A DNA stretch of 32,743 nt from CAYQEC01 sp964569015 (GTDB lineage Bacteria > Actinomycetota > Acidimicrobiia > Spongiisociales > UBA5794): NCBI GenBank assembly GCA_964569015.1, contig CAZMSN010000018.1:1-32743 (forward strand), given 5' to 3'. Position 1 is the stretch's first letter; the number at the start of each line of letters is the position of its first letter. The position numbers and the translations under genes are program-made. The notes below the pieces were generated by a model, which had not been told where the DNA came from, did no database searches, and was given only the letters and a program-made list of their open reading frames with translations. Shown in pieces: positions 14,553 to 22,520 of this stretch.

Positions 14553-15923
14553 TTGGCGACCTACATGCGGCCTGCCCAGCAGCGCAGATTGAAGATCCGC
14601 TATGCGACCCTGTTCGGGGTCCTTGGCGTCGCGATCGTCGCCGTCGCCGTCTCCTTCCAGTCGTGGCCGCCCGACCTCGCGGTCTGGGCCACCCTCGCTG
14701 CGGTCTACATCTACCTCGAGTTCCGAATTGTCGCGGTCAACGACCGACTGGGTGCGAGCTCGTCGGCGGCCGTCGCCGTCGCCGTCGCCGTCGCCGTGGG
14801 ACGCGAGCACGCCGTGGCGGCCGTCGCCATCATGGTGGCGCTGAGCCCGCTGCAGCCCGCCGATTTCCGAGAGCGGCGCTGGTTCCAGCCGATTGTCAAC
14901 TTCGGCCTACTCACGATCTCGATGGCGCTCGGCATCCTGGTCCTCACCCCCTTCCTCCCGCCGGCGGGCGAGCCGGGCAACATCGGGCTGATCATGGCCG
15001 GCTCGGTGCTGGCGGCCAGCGTCGGCGGGTTCCTCAACGTGGCACTGATCCGCTACACGATCGAACACGTCTTCGACATCCGCCAGGTGAAAGCCTGGTC
15101 GAACCTCGTCCAGATCCTGGCCGGCTACATCGGGCTGGGGTTGATGGGGGGCTTCCTCGGCGTCGCCTACGTGCGCTACTCGGCGGGACGGTCCTCGCTC
15201 AATCTGATGCTGGTGATCCTGGTCATCACGTTCCTGCTGAGCCACCGGGTCTTCGCATCCCTCTCGGCGGCACGCGAGGCTCACGAGTCCACCCTCGCCG
15301 GCTTCGTCAAGGCCCTCGAAGCCAAGGATCTCTACACGCGCGGCCACACCGAGCGAGTCGCCGAATTCGCGAGCATGCTCGCCCGGGAGCTGGGACTCGG
15401 CGGCGACGCCCAGGAAAGGGTCCGCTATGCGGCTCTCATCCACGACGTCGGCAAGCTGGCGGTCCCGCGCGAGCTGCTCAAGAAGAAGGGGCGCCTCAAT
15501 CCCGACGAGACCCGGCAGATGCGCGAGCACGTCCATCTCATCGACGACCTGCTCGGCGAAGTCGATTGGCTGGGCCCCATCGTCTCCATCGCCGCTGAGC
15601 ATCACGCCAACTTCGACGGCACCGGCTACCACGGAGCGAGCGGCACCCCGGGAACCCGTCCCGCGATCGAGTCGCGAGTACTCGCCGTCGCCGACGCCTT
15701 CGATGCCATGACGAGCACACGGTCGTACCGCGTCGCCATGTCGCAGGAGTACGCCTTCGCGGAGCTGCGCCGCTGCGCGGGAACCCAGTTCGACCCCTTC
15801 CTGGTAGAGGCCTTCATCCGGATGATCGAGCGCTCCGGTGTCGTGTACGGCACTCCCGCCGACTACAGCGAGACCGAAGCCCGCCGCCGCGCCGAGGAAG
15901 CCCGCTTCAACCTGGACCACTGA
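14553..15923 (+). CDS. Membrane HD-GYP-like phosphohydrolase
   Basis: 456 residues. The N-terminal half (about 15-235) holds about six to seven membrane helices forming an unnamed sensor module; the C-terminal half is an HDc/HD-GYP domain (about 245-425). Conserved residues include His265 (GHTERV), His297-Asp298 (IHDVGKLAVP), His325, and HH at 350-351 followed by DGTGY. The GYP signature reads GYH. HD-GYP enzymes degrade cyclic di-GMP to pGpG/GMP with a di-metal centre; the altered motif leaves the substrate open. TTG 14553 is chosen because GAGGAG lies 6 bases upstream; ATG 14565 is too far from it. A ten-residue Ala-Val run (73-82) is encoded by a perfect GCCGTC hexanucleotide repeat. The preceding structured leader probably controls expression. 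Confidence 0.87.
   Translation: MATYMRPAQQRRLKIRYATLFGVLGVAIVAVAVSFQSWPPDLAVWATLAAVYIYLEFRIVAVNDRLGASSSAAVAVAVAVAVGREHAVAAVAIMVALSPLQPADFRERRWFQPIVNFGLLTISMALGILVLTPFLPPAGEPGNIGLIMAGSVLAASVGGFLNVALIRYTIEHVFDIRQVKAWSNLVQILAGYIGLGLMGGFLGVAYVRYSAGRSSLNLMLVILVITFLLSHRVFASLSAAREAHESTLAGFVKALEAKDLYTRGHTERVAEFASMLARELGLGGDAQERVRYAALIHDVGKLAVPRELLKKKGRLNPDETRQMREHVHLIDDLLGEVDWLGPIVSIAAEHHANFDGTGYHGASGTPGTRPAIESRVLAVADAFDAMTSTRSYRVAMSQEYAFAELRRCAGTQFDPFLVEAFIRMIERSGVVYGTPADYSETEARRRAEEARFNLDH
14769..14798 (+). repeat. Hexanucleotide (GCCGTC) microsatellite within the HD-GYP-like gene
   Basis: Five consecutive GCCGTC-type units (the last reads GCCGTG) encode an alternating Ala-Val run in a membrane helix. 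Gain or loss of units would keep the reading frame and change helix length by two residues. Confidence 0.8.
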
Positions 15924-15929
15924 GGAGGC

Positions 15930-17257
15930 CTACTCACCCTGGGCCGGGATCTCACAGGTCGACAGGGCGGCGCCGCTCCCGGCAAACCCGTGCCAGATCT
16001 CGGGGTCGTAGCTCGGCCCGTTCCCGCCGTCGTCGGTGGTGAGGAATCGCACGATCGATCGGTAGACGGCCGATGCGTAGGCCTGGCAGAACTCCGGGGT
16101 GCGCAACAGCGCCGCTTCGCTCGGGTTGGCGATGTAGGCGCCCTCGACGATCACGGCCGGCGCCAGGGTGCGGCGGAGGATCCCGTAATACTGGGAGGCG
16201 TCGTCGCCGGGGCTGAGCCGCGACTTGGCGCCCACGATGACCGCCCCCACCCAGTCGGCCTCGAATCCGTCGAAGCCACGCTGGAACTCCTCGATCATGA
16301 TCCGGGCCAGGCGCCGCGACTCGGGAATCTGGGATTGGTAGAAGACGTCAGTCCCCGCCGTGTCGAGGCTGATCTCCCACCCGGCGTTGTTGTGAATCGA
16401 CACGAGTACGTGGGCGCCTGCGGCGTTGGCGAGGTTGGAGCGGAAGTGCAGCCCGGCCTCGTAGTCGGCGTCTTCTCCGTCGCCGGCACGGGTGAGGATC
16501 ACCCGCTTCGCCGCCGGGATGTCCGAACCGGTGAAGACCTCCCCAGTCTCCCAATCCACCACGTGAGACGCCGTGAGCAAGTCGCGCAGCCGCCACGAGA
16601 TGTCGAGGTTCACCTCCTTCTCGGTGAGGCCGTCGGGGCTCGCCGCCCCGATGTTGTTCGGGCCTCCGTGACCGGGATCGATCACGACGACAGCGTCGGC
16701 GAAATCGAACCCCGACCCGATCGCCGCCTCGGGAGCCGGCGCGGTCGCCTCGACCTCGCTGCGGTGCACCCAGGCAGATTCGTCGCAGCTCGTGAAGATC
16801 TCGATCCACTCGCCGTCCTCGCTCATGGACTGTCCGGCGAAGACCAGCCCCTCGCGTGCCCGCACGAACGGCTCGGCGCCGACCTCCGTGAAGAGATCCG
16901 CCCCACCGGCGGCGATCGTGACGACCCCGGAGCCATCGAATCCCGGGTCGATGCGCGGTTCCGGCGGCGGCGGCCCGGGATCCGACTCCTCGGGAGCCCC
17001 AATCGGCTCGATGGGGATCGTGGTGGACGTGGTGGNNNNNNNNNNNNNNNNNNNNNNNNNNNNNNNNNNNNNNNNNNNNNNNNNNNNNNNNNNNNNNNNN
17101 NNNNNNNNNNNNNNNNNNNNNNNNNNNNNNNNNNNGTGGTCGTCGTCGTGGTGGTGGCTGCCTCGCCCGTACGGTGATCGAGGTACCACACGCCTGCCAC
17201 CAACAGCGCCGATGCGACCACCGCGCCCACAGCCCACTGGAGGAGAAGACGGCGCAT
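15930..17257 (-). CDS. N-acetylmuramoyl-L-alanine amidase (Amidase_3) with membrane anchor; interrupted by an assembly gap
   Basis: The second gene of a tandem pair. ATG 17257 lies 2 bp after the stop of the upstream amidase. The N-terminus is MRRLLLQWAVGAV..., a membrane anchor or signal (about 5-25), then a Thr-rich run that enters the N gap (17036-17135). After the gap come Thr/Pro-rich linker, an SH3b-like domain, and an Amidase_3 domain with zinc ligands in VVIDPGHGG, LTEKEVNLDIS and VSIHNNA and the catalytic Glu in IVEGAYIANP. The two sides of the gap are in different frames as written, because the N count is a placeholder, so this is not evidence of a pseudogene. The enzyme cleaves stem peptides from peptidoglycan during division or remodelling. 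Confidence 0.85.
17036..17135. other. Assembly gap of 100 N in a Thr-codon repeat
   Basis: Exactly 100 N flanked on both sides by GTG/GTC-rich (antisense Thr) repeats. The low-complexity Thr linker of the amidase probably broke the assembly; the true gap length is unknown. Confidence 0.98.
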
Positions 17258-17259
17258 CG

Positions 17260-18435
17260 TTATGGCTGGGCCGGAACGACGCACCCGGTCCCACTCACGG
17301 TCCCGGCGTCGGCGTAGAACAGCTCCGGCTCGTGGATGGAGGATCCGGGATCGTTGGTGGTGAGGAAGCGCACCACGCCACGGTAGACACCCTCTGCATA
17401 GGCCTGACGGAACGCATCCGTCTTCAGCAATGCCTCCTCCTCCGGCTCGCTGATGTAGACACCCTCGACGATGGCGGCGGCCATCTGAGCGCGAGCGAGG
17501 ACGCCGTAGTAGTCGGTGCCGGTGCCTGGGTCGACGCGGGACCGTGCCCCCTGGATCTCGCCCCCGGACCAATCGGCGTCAAAGGGAGCCAGGCTCACCA
17601 ACATCTCCTCGTAGATGAGACCGGCGAGCCGGTCTGCTCCGGGCACCGACATGGCGTAGTAGACCTCCGTGCCCGGGATGTCGGTGTCAATGCGCGGCAC
17701 GGTGTTGTTGTGGACCGACACAAAGACATCAGCGCCTGCGGCGTTGGCAAACTCGGCACGAAAACGCAGGCCCAGCTCGAAGTCCCCTCCGTTGGGACCG
17801 GTGAGGTCACGGGTCAGCCACACCCGGCCAAAGGCGGGAACGTCGTTGCCGGGCGAGATGGCACCCGTCGTCCAGTCCACGGCGTGGGGTTGTTCCATCA
17901 GCGTCCGCACCCGATCGGCGATATCCAGGTTCACTTCCTTCTCGGAGAGCCCGGTCGGGCCGACCCCGCCCCAGTCACGATCGCCGTGGCCGGGATCGAC
18001 CACGATCACCGCATCACCGATGCTGAAGCCGGGTCCGGGAATCGACCGTTTCGCCTGGGGAGTGATCTCAACGGCGTCCTGGTGAACCCACACGATGTCG
18101 TTGCATGTCGTCATCACCTCGAGCCACTCGCCGTCGCGGTGCTGGAAGCCGAGGGCGATGCCCTCGTGAATCCGCATGAACGGCGCGCTTCCCGGCGACG
18201 TGGAGAGATCGGCTCCCCCGGTCCGCACGACGGCCACTCCCGCCGTCGCCGTCTCCGCGGTGATCGGCGCCCCGCTCGTGACCGTGGTGGAGGAATCGCC
18301 GGATGCCGGTTCGGATCCGTCCGGATTCCCCTCCGACGGCGAGAGACCCGACCCGCTGCACGCGGCGGCCATCGTCGTGGTAACGGTCAAGGAGACAATC
18401 AGCATTCGCGCTCGGAATGTGCGAGAGGTTCGCAT
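17260..18435 (-). CDS. Lipoprotein N-acetylmuramoyl-L-alanine amidase (Amidase_3)
   Basis: 391 residues from ATG 18435 (GGGGAA upstream). The signal peptide ends in AAAC, with putative lipidated Cys26, followed by a Ser/Thr/Gly-rich linker (27-60), an SH3b-like region (about 65-125, GDGEW-like DGEWLEVMTTC and WVHQDAVE) and Amidase_3 (about 140-380). Zinc ligands: His150 (VVDPGHGD), Glu167 (SEKEVNL), His242 (SVHNN); catalytic Glu324 (IVEGVYIS). It is a diverged paralogue of the downstream gene, with the same domain order and the same C-terminal Cys region, and the genes are 2 bp apart, so one transcript makes both. It likely cleaves peptidoglycan stem peptides at the cell surface. Confidence 0.9.
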   Translation of the reverse strand: MRTSRTFRARMLIVSLTVTTTMAAACSGSGLSPSEGNPDGSEPASGDSSTTVTSGAPITAETATAGVAVVRTGGADLSTSPGSAPFMRIHEGIALGFQHRDGEWLEVMTTCNDIVWVHQDAVEITPQAKRSIPGPGFSIGDAVIVVDPGHGDRDWGGVGPTGLSEKEVNLDIADRVRTLMEQPHAVDWTTGAISPGNDVPAFGRVWLTRDLTGPNGGDFELGLRFRAEFANAAGADVFVSVHNNTVPRIDTDIPGTEVYYAMSVPGADRLAGLIYEEMLVSLAPFDADWSGGEIQGARSRVDPGTGTDYYGVLARAQMAAAIVEGVYISEPEEEALLKTDAFRQAYAEGVYRGVVRFLTTNDPGSSIHEPELFYADAGTVSGTGCVVPAQP

Positions 18436-18459
18436 CGTTCCCCGGGGCAGGATGCGGGG

Positions 18460-18465
18460 ATTATC
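18460..18465 (-). promoter_or_regulatory. -10 box of the amidase operon
   Basis: GATAAT on the minus strand, 24 bp before the start codon. A perfect TTGACA (18487-18492) lies upstream but at 21 bp spacing, longer than usual, so the -35 assignment is doubtful. Confidence 0.4.
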
Positions 18466-18505
18466 CCACCGCTCCTGAGATGTCGGTGTCAATGCGGCGC
18501 GAGGC

Positions 18506-20044
18506 TCAGAGGCGCTCAGCGACGGTCTTCATCTCCATGAAGAGGCGGAGGTAGTCAGGTCCTCCGGCCTTGGCGTTCGAACCCGACATCTTGAAACCGC
18601 CGAACGGCTGGATGCCCACCAGAGCGCCCGTGATCTTGCGATTGACATAGAGGTTGCCGACGTGGAACTCCCGGCGCGCCCGCTCGATGCGATGTCGGTC
18701 CTGCGAGAAGAGCCCGCCGGTGAGCCCGAAATCGGTCCCGTTGGCAACATCGATGGCCGCATCGAAATCGGTGGCTCTGATCACGGCCAGCACCGGCCCG
18801 AAGATCTCGTGCTGGGCGAGACGAGCCTCGGGCCGGACCTCGCTGAAGATAGCCGGCTCGATGTAGTAGCCGCCCTCCAGGTCGATCGGGTTGCCACCCA
18901 GCACGAGCCGGCCTTCACTGCGGCCGCGCTCGATCTCATCGAGGATCATCCGGTGCTGCACCTCCGTGATGACGGGGCCGACCGGATGGTTGGCGACTGC
19001 CGGACCGACCTCGAGACCGGCTGCCTCGGCGACGACCAGATCGAGCACCCGGTCGTGGATCGCCTCGACCACGATCAGGCGGGAGCAGGCGGAGCACTTC
19101 TGGCCCTGGTAGCCGAAGGCGCTCACGACCACAGCCTTGGCCGCCGCTTCGAGGTCTGCGGTCTCGTCCACGATCAGCGCGTCCTTGCCTCCCATCTCCG
19201 TGAACGCCCGCTTCAGCCATTGCTGACCCGGATGCACCACCGCCGCCCGCTCGGCGATGCGCAGGCCAACCTCCTTGGAGCCGGTGAAGTTGATGAACCG
19301 GGTCCGGGGATCGTCCACCAATGCGTCGCCGATCTCCGATCCCGGACCGGGCAGGTAGTTGATCACCCCCGGTGGGATGCCGGCCTCGGCAACGATCTCC
19401 ATGAACTTGGAGCCGATCACCGGAGTGGCCGACGCCGGTTTGAGCACCACCGTGTTGCCGGCCACGACCGGTCCCATCGTCATCCCGGCGAGGATCGCCA
19501 GCGGGAAGTTCCAGGGTGGGATCACCACTCCGGCGCCCATCGGGATCAGGAAGGAGTCGTTCCGCTCCCCCGGGGAGTCGTACGTCTCGACCTCCATCTC
19601 CACGGCCTGGTGGGCGTAGTAGTGGCAGAAGTCGATCGCCTCGGCTACGTCCGCCTCGGCTTCGACCCAGTTCTTCCCTGCCTCAAACGACTGCCAGGCC
19701 GCCATCTCCAGCTTGCGGCTGGCGATCAGGTCCCCGACGCGGCACACGAGCCGGGCCCGCTCCTCGGCAGGGCGCGCCGCCCAATCCGGGAAGGCGGCCC
19801 AGGCAGCATCGAGCGCCTGGCCGACATGGGCGACGGTGCCTGAAGACGCCTTTCCCACCTCCAGCTCCGGCCGGGACGGGTCCACACTGCGGATCAACCC
19901 GTCCGTGATGATGCGATCGGGACCGATCACCAAGGGAACGACCTTCCCGAGCTGCCTCTCGACGACGGCAAGAGCGGACTCGTATCTCGCCCGGGGCCCC
20001 GGCTCGGAGAAATCGGTGTACGGCTCGGTGCGGAACCCCTCCAT
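18506..20044 (-). CDS. rocA: L-glutamate gamma-semialdehyde (1-pyrroline-5-carboxylate) dehydrogenase
   Basis: 512 residues, the normal length of the stand-alone RocA/PruA type. It oxidises glutamate semialdehyde to glutamate with NAD+, the second step of proline (and arginine/ornithine) catabolism. Seen: PPWNFPLAI (176-184), catalytic Glu283 (TEMGGKDA) and catalytic Cys317 (GQKCSACSR). The C-terminal signature NRKITGALVGIQPFGGFKMS followed by GSNAKAGGPDYL is specific for this enzyme rather than general aldehyde dehydrogenases. ATG 20044 has AGGAGG 5 bases upstream. No proline dehydrogenase is adjacent in this window. Cytoplasmic. Confidence 0.95.
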   Translation of the reverse strand: MEGFRTEPYTDFSEPGPRARYESALAVVERQLGKVVPLVIGPDRIITDGLIRSVDPSRPELEVGKASSGTVAHVGQALDAAWAAFPDWAARPAEERARLVCRVGDLIASRKLEMAAWQSFEAGKNWVEAEADVAEAIDFCHYYAHQAVEMEVETYDSPGERNDSFLIPMGAGVVIPPWNFPLAILAGMTMGPVVAGNTVVLKPASATPVIGSKFMEIVAEAGIPPGVINYLPGPGSEIGDALVDDPRTRFINFTGSKEVGLRIAERAAVVHPGQQWLKRAFTEMGGKDALIVDETADLEAAAKAVVVSAFGYQGQKCSACSRLIVVEAIHDRVLDLVVAEAAGLEVGPAVANHPVGPVITEVQHRMILDEIERGRSEGRLVLGGNPIDLEGGYYIEPAIFSEVRPEARLAQHEIFGPVLAVIRATDFDAAIDVANGTDFGLTGGLFSQDRHRIERARREFHVGNLYVNRKITGALVGIQPFGGFKMSGSNAKAGGPDYLRLFMEMKTVAERL

Positions 20045-20163
20045 CTCGGCCTCCTGCTGACAACCTCAACCGAGGCTATCAGAGCGAGCCCCCGCGGCGG
20101 AGCACAGCGGCGGAGGATGCACCCCGCGTCTCGGAAACCCCTGTAGAAGAACCGGGCTCGACC

Positions 20164-20169
20164 GATAAT
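20164..20169 (+). promoter_or_regulatory. -10 box for a leaderless start at 20177
   Basis: GATAAT lies 7 nt before the GTG start of the receiver gene; a weak TGTAGA (20142-20147) at 16 bp spacing could be the -35. Confidence 0.5.
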
Positions 20170-20176
20170 CACCCCC

Positions 20177-20545
20177 GTGAAGCCGAGGGTGCTCGTCGTC
20201 GAGGATTCCGCGAGCGTCAGACGCCTCATTGAGGTATGTCTGCGCGTGCTCGACGTCGATCTCTTCGGCGCCGAGGACGGGATCCAGGGCCTGGCCGTCG
20301 CCCGCGAAACCCTTCCCGATGCCATCGTCCTGGACATCGGGCTGCCGGGCATGGACGGCTGGGAGGTGCTCCGCCACCTCAGGGCCGGCGAAGATACCCA
20401 GTCGATCAAGGTGCTCGTGCTCACCGCCCATGCCCAGCCGGAAGTCGCCGAGCAGGCCGCCCAGGGCGGCGCCGACGACTTCATGACCAAGCCCTTCCGC
20501 CCAATCGACTTGCGCGAGCACGTCGAGAAGCTGCTCGCCGGCTGA
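20177..20545 (+). CDS. Stand-alone receiver-domain response regulator
   Basis: 122 residues, a single CheY-like receiver with no output domain. Key residues: acidic Glu9-Asp10, phospho-acceptor Asp53 (IVLDIGLPGMDG), Thr in VLTAHA and Lys in MTKPFRP. Such proteins act by protein-protein contact, in phosphorelays or on motility, polarity or other targets. No kinase or target is adjacent; the next gene is an MFS transporter 45 bp downstream. GTG 20177 is chosen from the close -10 box and the absence of a ribosome site. Confidence 0.9.
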   Translation: MKPRVLVVEDSASVRRLIEVCLRVLDVDLFGAEDGIQGLAVARETLPDAIVLDIGLPGMDGWEVLRHLRAGEDTQSIKVLVLTAHAQPEVAEQAAQGGADDFMTKPFRPIDLREHVEKLLAG

Positions 20546-20590
20546 TCCGGCCACCACCCACCGCCGTCTCTGACGTGGTACCAATACGTC

Positions 20591-21838
20591 ATGTCTGCGC
20601 GCCCCGGCCGCCTCTCCGTCACCTCGTGGGTGATCTACGATCTCGCCAACACGATCTTCGCCCTCGGCGTCGGTGGCCTCTACTTCGCCACCTGGCTGAC
20701 CGAGAGCGGCTGGCCGGACGCATCGCTCTCGATCGCGCTCGCGACCGCCATGGTCGTCGTCATCGTGCTCTCGCCGTGGATCGGCACGGTCGGCGACCAC
20801 ATGGGACGGCGGGTCCCACTCCTCGTTCCCACCACGCTGATGGCGGTCACAGGCACCTTCTTTCTCGCCACGGTGCCGGTGGGGCCGTCACTGGTTCTGT
20901 TCTCGTTTGCGCTCATCGGTTTCAACCTCGGAGGGGTGGTGTACGATTCTCTGCTCCCCGAGGTCAGCACCGAGGAGAACCGGGGGCTGATCTCCGGCTG
21001 GGGCATCGGCGTCGGGTACGGCGGCTCGGTCATCGCGGTCCTGATCGGCAGGCTGTTGCTCGACAGCCACGGATTCGCCGTCGTGTTCCGCAGCATCGCA
21101 GTCCTGTTCCTGCTGTTCTCCCTCCCCGCCTTCCTGTTCATCCGCGAGCGCCCGAGGCAGCCGCGGCCGGGACCGCCCCCGGGGATCAGGACGAGCATCC
21201 GCCGCCTGGTGGAGGCGTGGCAGGCCGCCGCCACCTACCGGGGTGTCGTGCCGTTCCTGCTCGGACGGTTCTTCTACACCGATGCCGTCAACACCCTCAT
21301 CGGAGGGTTCTTGGCGATCTTCGTCATTCAAGAGCTGGCTTTCACCAAGGACGAGGTGCAGCTCCTGCTGGCACTCGCCATCGCTACGGCGATCATCGGC
21401 GGGATCGGCTCAGGTCCCCTGATCGATCGGCTCGGGCCGAGGCGCGTCCTCCATCTCGCCCTGTATGTATGGATGGTCGCCATGCTCGGCGGCATCCTGG
21501 CGGCAACCGCCGATGCCCCCGCTACCGCCTGGCCGGTCGCCGCACTCGGCGGCATGGCCCTGGGAGCGACCTGGGCGGCCGATCGCGTCTACATGGCCCG
21601 TGTCGCCCCGCCGCGCCGCCTCGGCGAGTTCTACGGCCTCTACGCCACGGTCGGGCGCTTCGCCACCGTGCTCGGGCCAATGGTGTGGGCAGTCATCGTC
21701 GATGTCCTCCACTGGCCTCGCACCGTGGCCTTGGCTGCGTTGCTCGGCTTCCTGGTGACGGCCCGCCTCATCCTGCGAGGGGTCGACGACACGCCCCGGC
21801 GGTGGGAGGAAGCGGATTTGGTGGTGATCGAGTCCTAG
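20591..21838 (+). CDS. UMF1/Atg22-type MFS transporter
   Basis: 415 residues with 12 predicted membrane helices. SWVIYDLANTIFALGVGGLY at the first helix is the UMF1-type signature (compare YDWANSAF in the transporter at 7409-9415), and the RP-rich loop between helices 6 and 7 is typical of MFS proteins. This is the usual family length, without the inserted domain of its paralogue. Substrate unknown; fungal Atg22 exports amino acids from vacuoles, but bacterial roles are not established. It converges on a phosphoribosyltransferase gene, and the two end on the same CTAG. Confidence 0.85.
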   Translation: MSARPGRLSVTSWVIYDLANTIFALGVGGLYFATWLTESGWPDASLSIALATAMVVVIVLSPWIGTVGDHMGRRVPLLVPTTLMAVTGTFFLATVPVGPSLVLFSFALIGFNLGGVVYDSLLPEVSTEENRGLISGWGIGVGYGGSVIAVLIGRLLLDSHGFAVVFRSIAVLFLLFSLPAFLFIRERPRQPRPGPPPGIRTSIRRLVEAWQAAATYRGVVPFLLGRFFYTDAVNTLIGGFLAIFVIQELAFTKDEVQLLLALAIATAIIGGIGSGPLIDRLGPRRVLHLALYVWMVAMLGGILAATADAPATAWPVAALGGMALGATWAADRVYMARVAPPRRLGEFYGLYATVGRFATVLGPMVWAVIVDVLHWPRTVALAALLGFLVTARLILRGVDDTPRRWEEADLVVIES

Positions 21839-22479
21839 CGTCGCCCTTGCATGATCTCGATCACCTCGTCGTCGCCGACCTGTGAGAAGTCGACATACCA
21901 CTCGCCCACGGCCATGAAGCGTGCCGGCTGCATCGGACAGATCAAGAGGTCGACGCCCTCGGCGAGCCGGGCGACCGACGACGGTGGTCCCACCGGCACG
22001 GCACACACCAGGCAGGCCGGTCTTCCTGTGGCGATGGCCGCCAGCAGCGCCGCCAACGTCGACCCGGTGGCGATGCCGTCGTCGACCACGACGACGGTCT
22101 TTCCCGAGATCCGAGGAGCAGGTCGATCACCGCGGTAACGCTCGGCTCGCCTGACGAGCTCCGCTCGCTGATGGGCGATCTCGCCTTCGAGGTACTGCTC
22201 GGAGACGCCGAGGCGCCGCACCAGAGCGGCGTCGATGACCGGCTCGCCGGTCTCGGCGACGGCACCGATGGCGAGCTCCCGATTCCCCGGTGCTCCCAGC
22301 TTGTGCGCCAGGGCGAGGTCGAGAGGTGCGCCGAGGGCGTCTGCCACTTCGGCGGCAACGGGGACACCGCCACGCGGCACACCGAGCACGAGCACGTCAT
22401 CGGGCCGGAGAGGCTCCAAGGCCGCCTCCACCGCAGTGGCGAGCTGCCGCCCGGCGTCGCGCCGATCGAGATACGCCAT
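21835..22479 (-). CDS. Phosphoribosyltransferase-domain protein
   Basis: 214 residues of the type I PRT fold. The PRPP-binding motif VVVVDDGIATGST is at 129-141, and an N-terminal LGVPRGGVPVAAEVADALG supplies the pyrophosphate loop region. The length and the motif LGAPGNRELAIGAV match a group of uncharacterised PRTases often annotated as erythromycin-esterase-associated or general PRT proteins, not a known purine or pyrimidine salvage enzyme. Actual transferase substrate is unknown. A TACCCT box 7 nt before ATG 22479 indicates a leaderless start. Divergent from the lipid kinase gene 41 bp away. Confidence 0.87.
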   Translation of the reverse strand: MAYLDRRDAGRQLATAVEAALEPLRPDDVLVLGVPRGGVPVAAEVADALGAPLDLALAHKLGAPGNRELAIGAVAETGEPVIDAALVRRLGVSEQYLEGEIAHQRAELVRRAERYRGDRPAPRISGKTVVVVDDGIATGSTLAALLAAIATGRPACLVCAVPVGPPSSVARLAEGVDLLICPMQPARFMAVGEWYVDFSQVGDDEVIEIMQGRR

Positions 22480-22486
22480 GTCGTCC

Positions 22487-22492
22487 AGGGTA
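22487..22492 (-). promoter_or_regulatory. -10 box for a leaderless start at 22479
   Basis: On the minus strand TACCCT is 7 nt before the ATG of the phosphoribosyltransferase gene. Confidence 0.45.
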
Positions 22493-22520
22493 CCTCCTGC
22501 GATTAGCCTGCTGCTTCCAC

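Noticed and set aside
15930..17257. Frameshifted pseudogene
   Set aside because: The frame change coincides with the 100-N placeholder, whose length is arbitrary; both flanks code for one continuous domain order.
16792..18540. Long plus-strand open frames opposite the amidases
   Set aside because: They are antisense shadows of high-GC genes; the minus strand carries complete Amidase_3 motifs.
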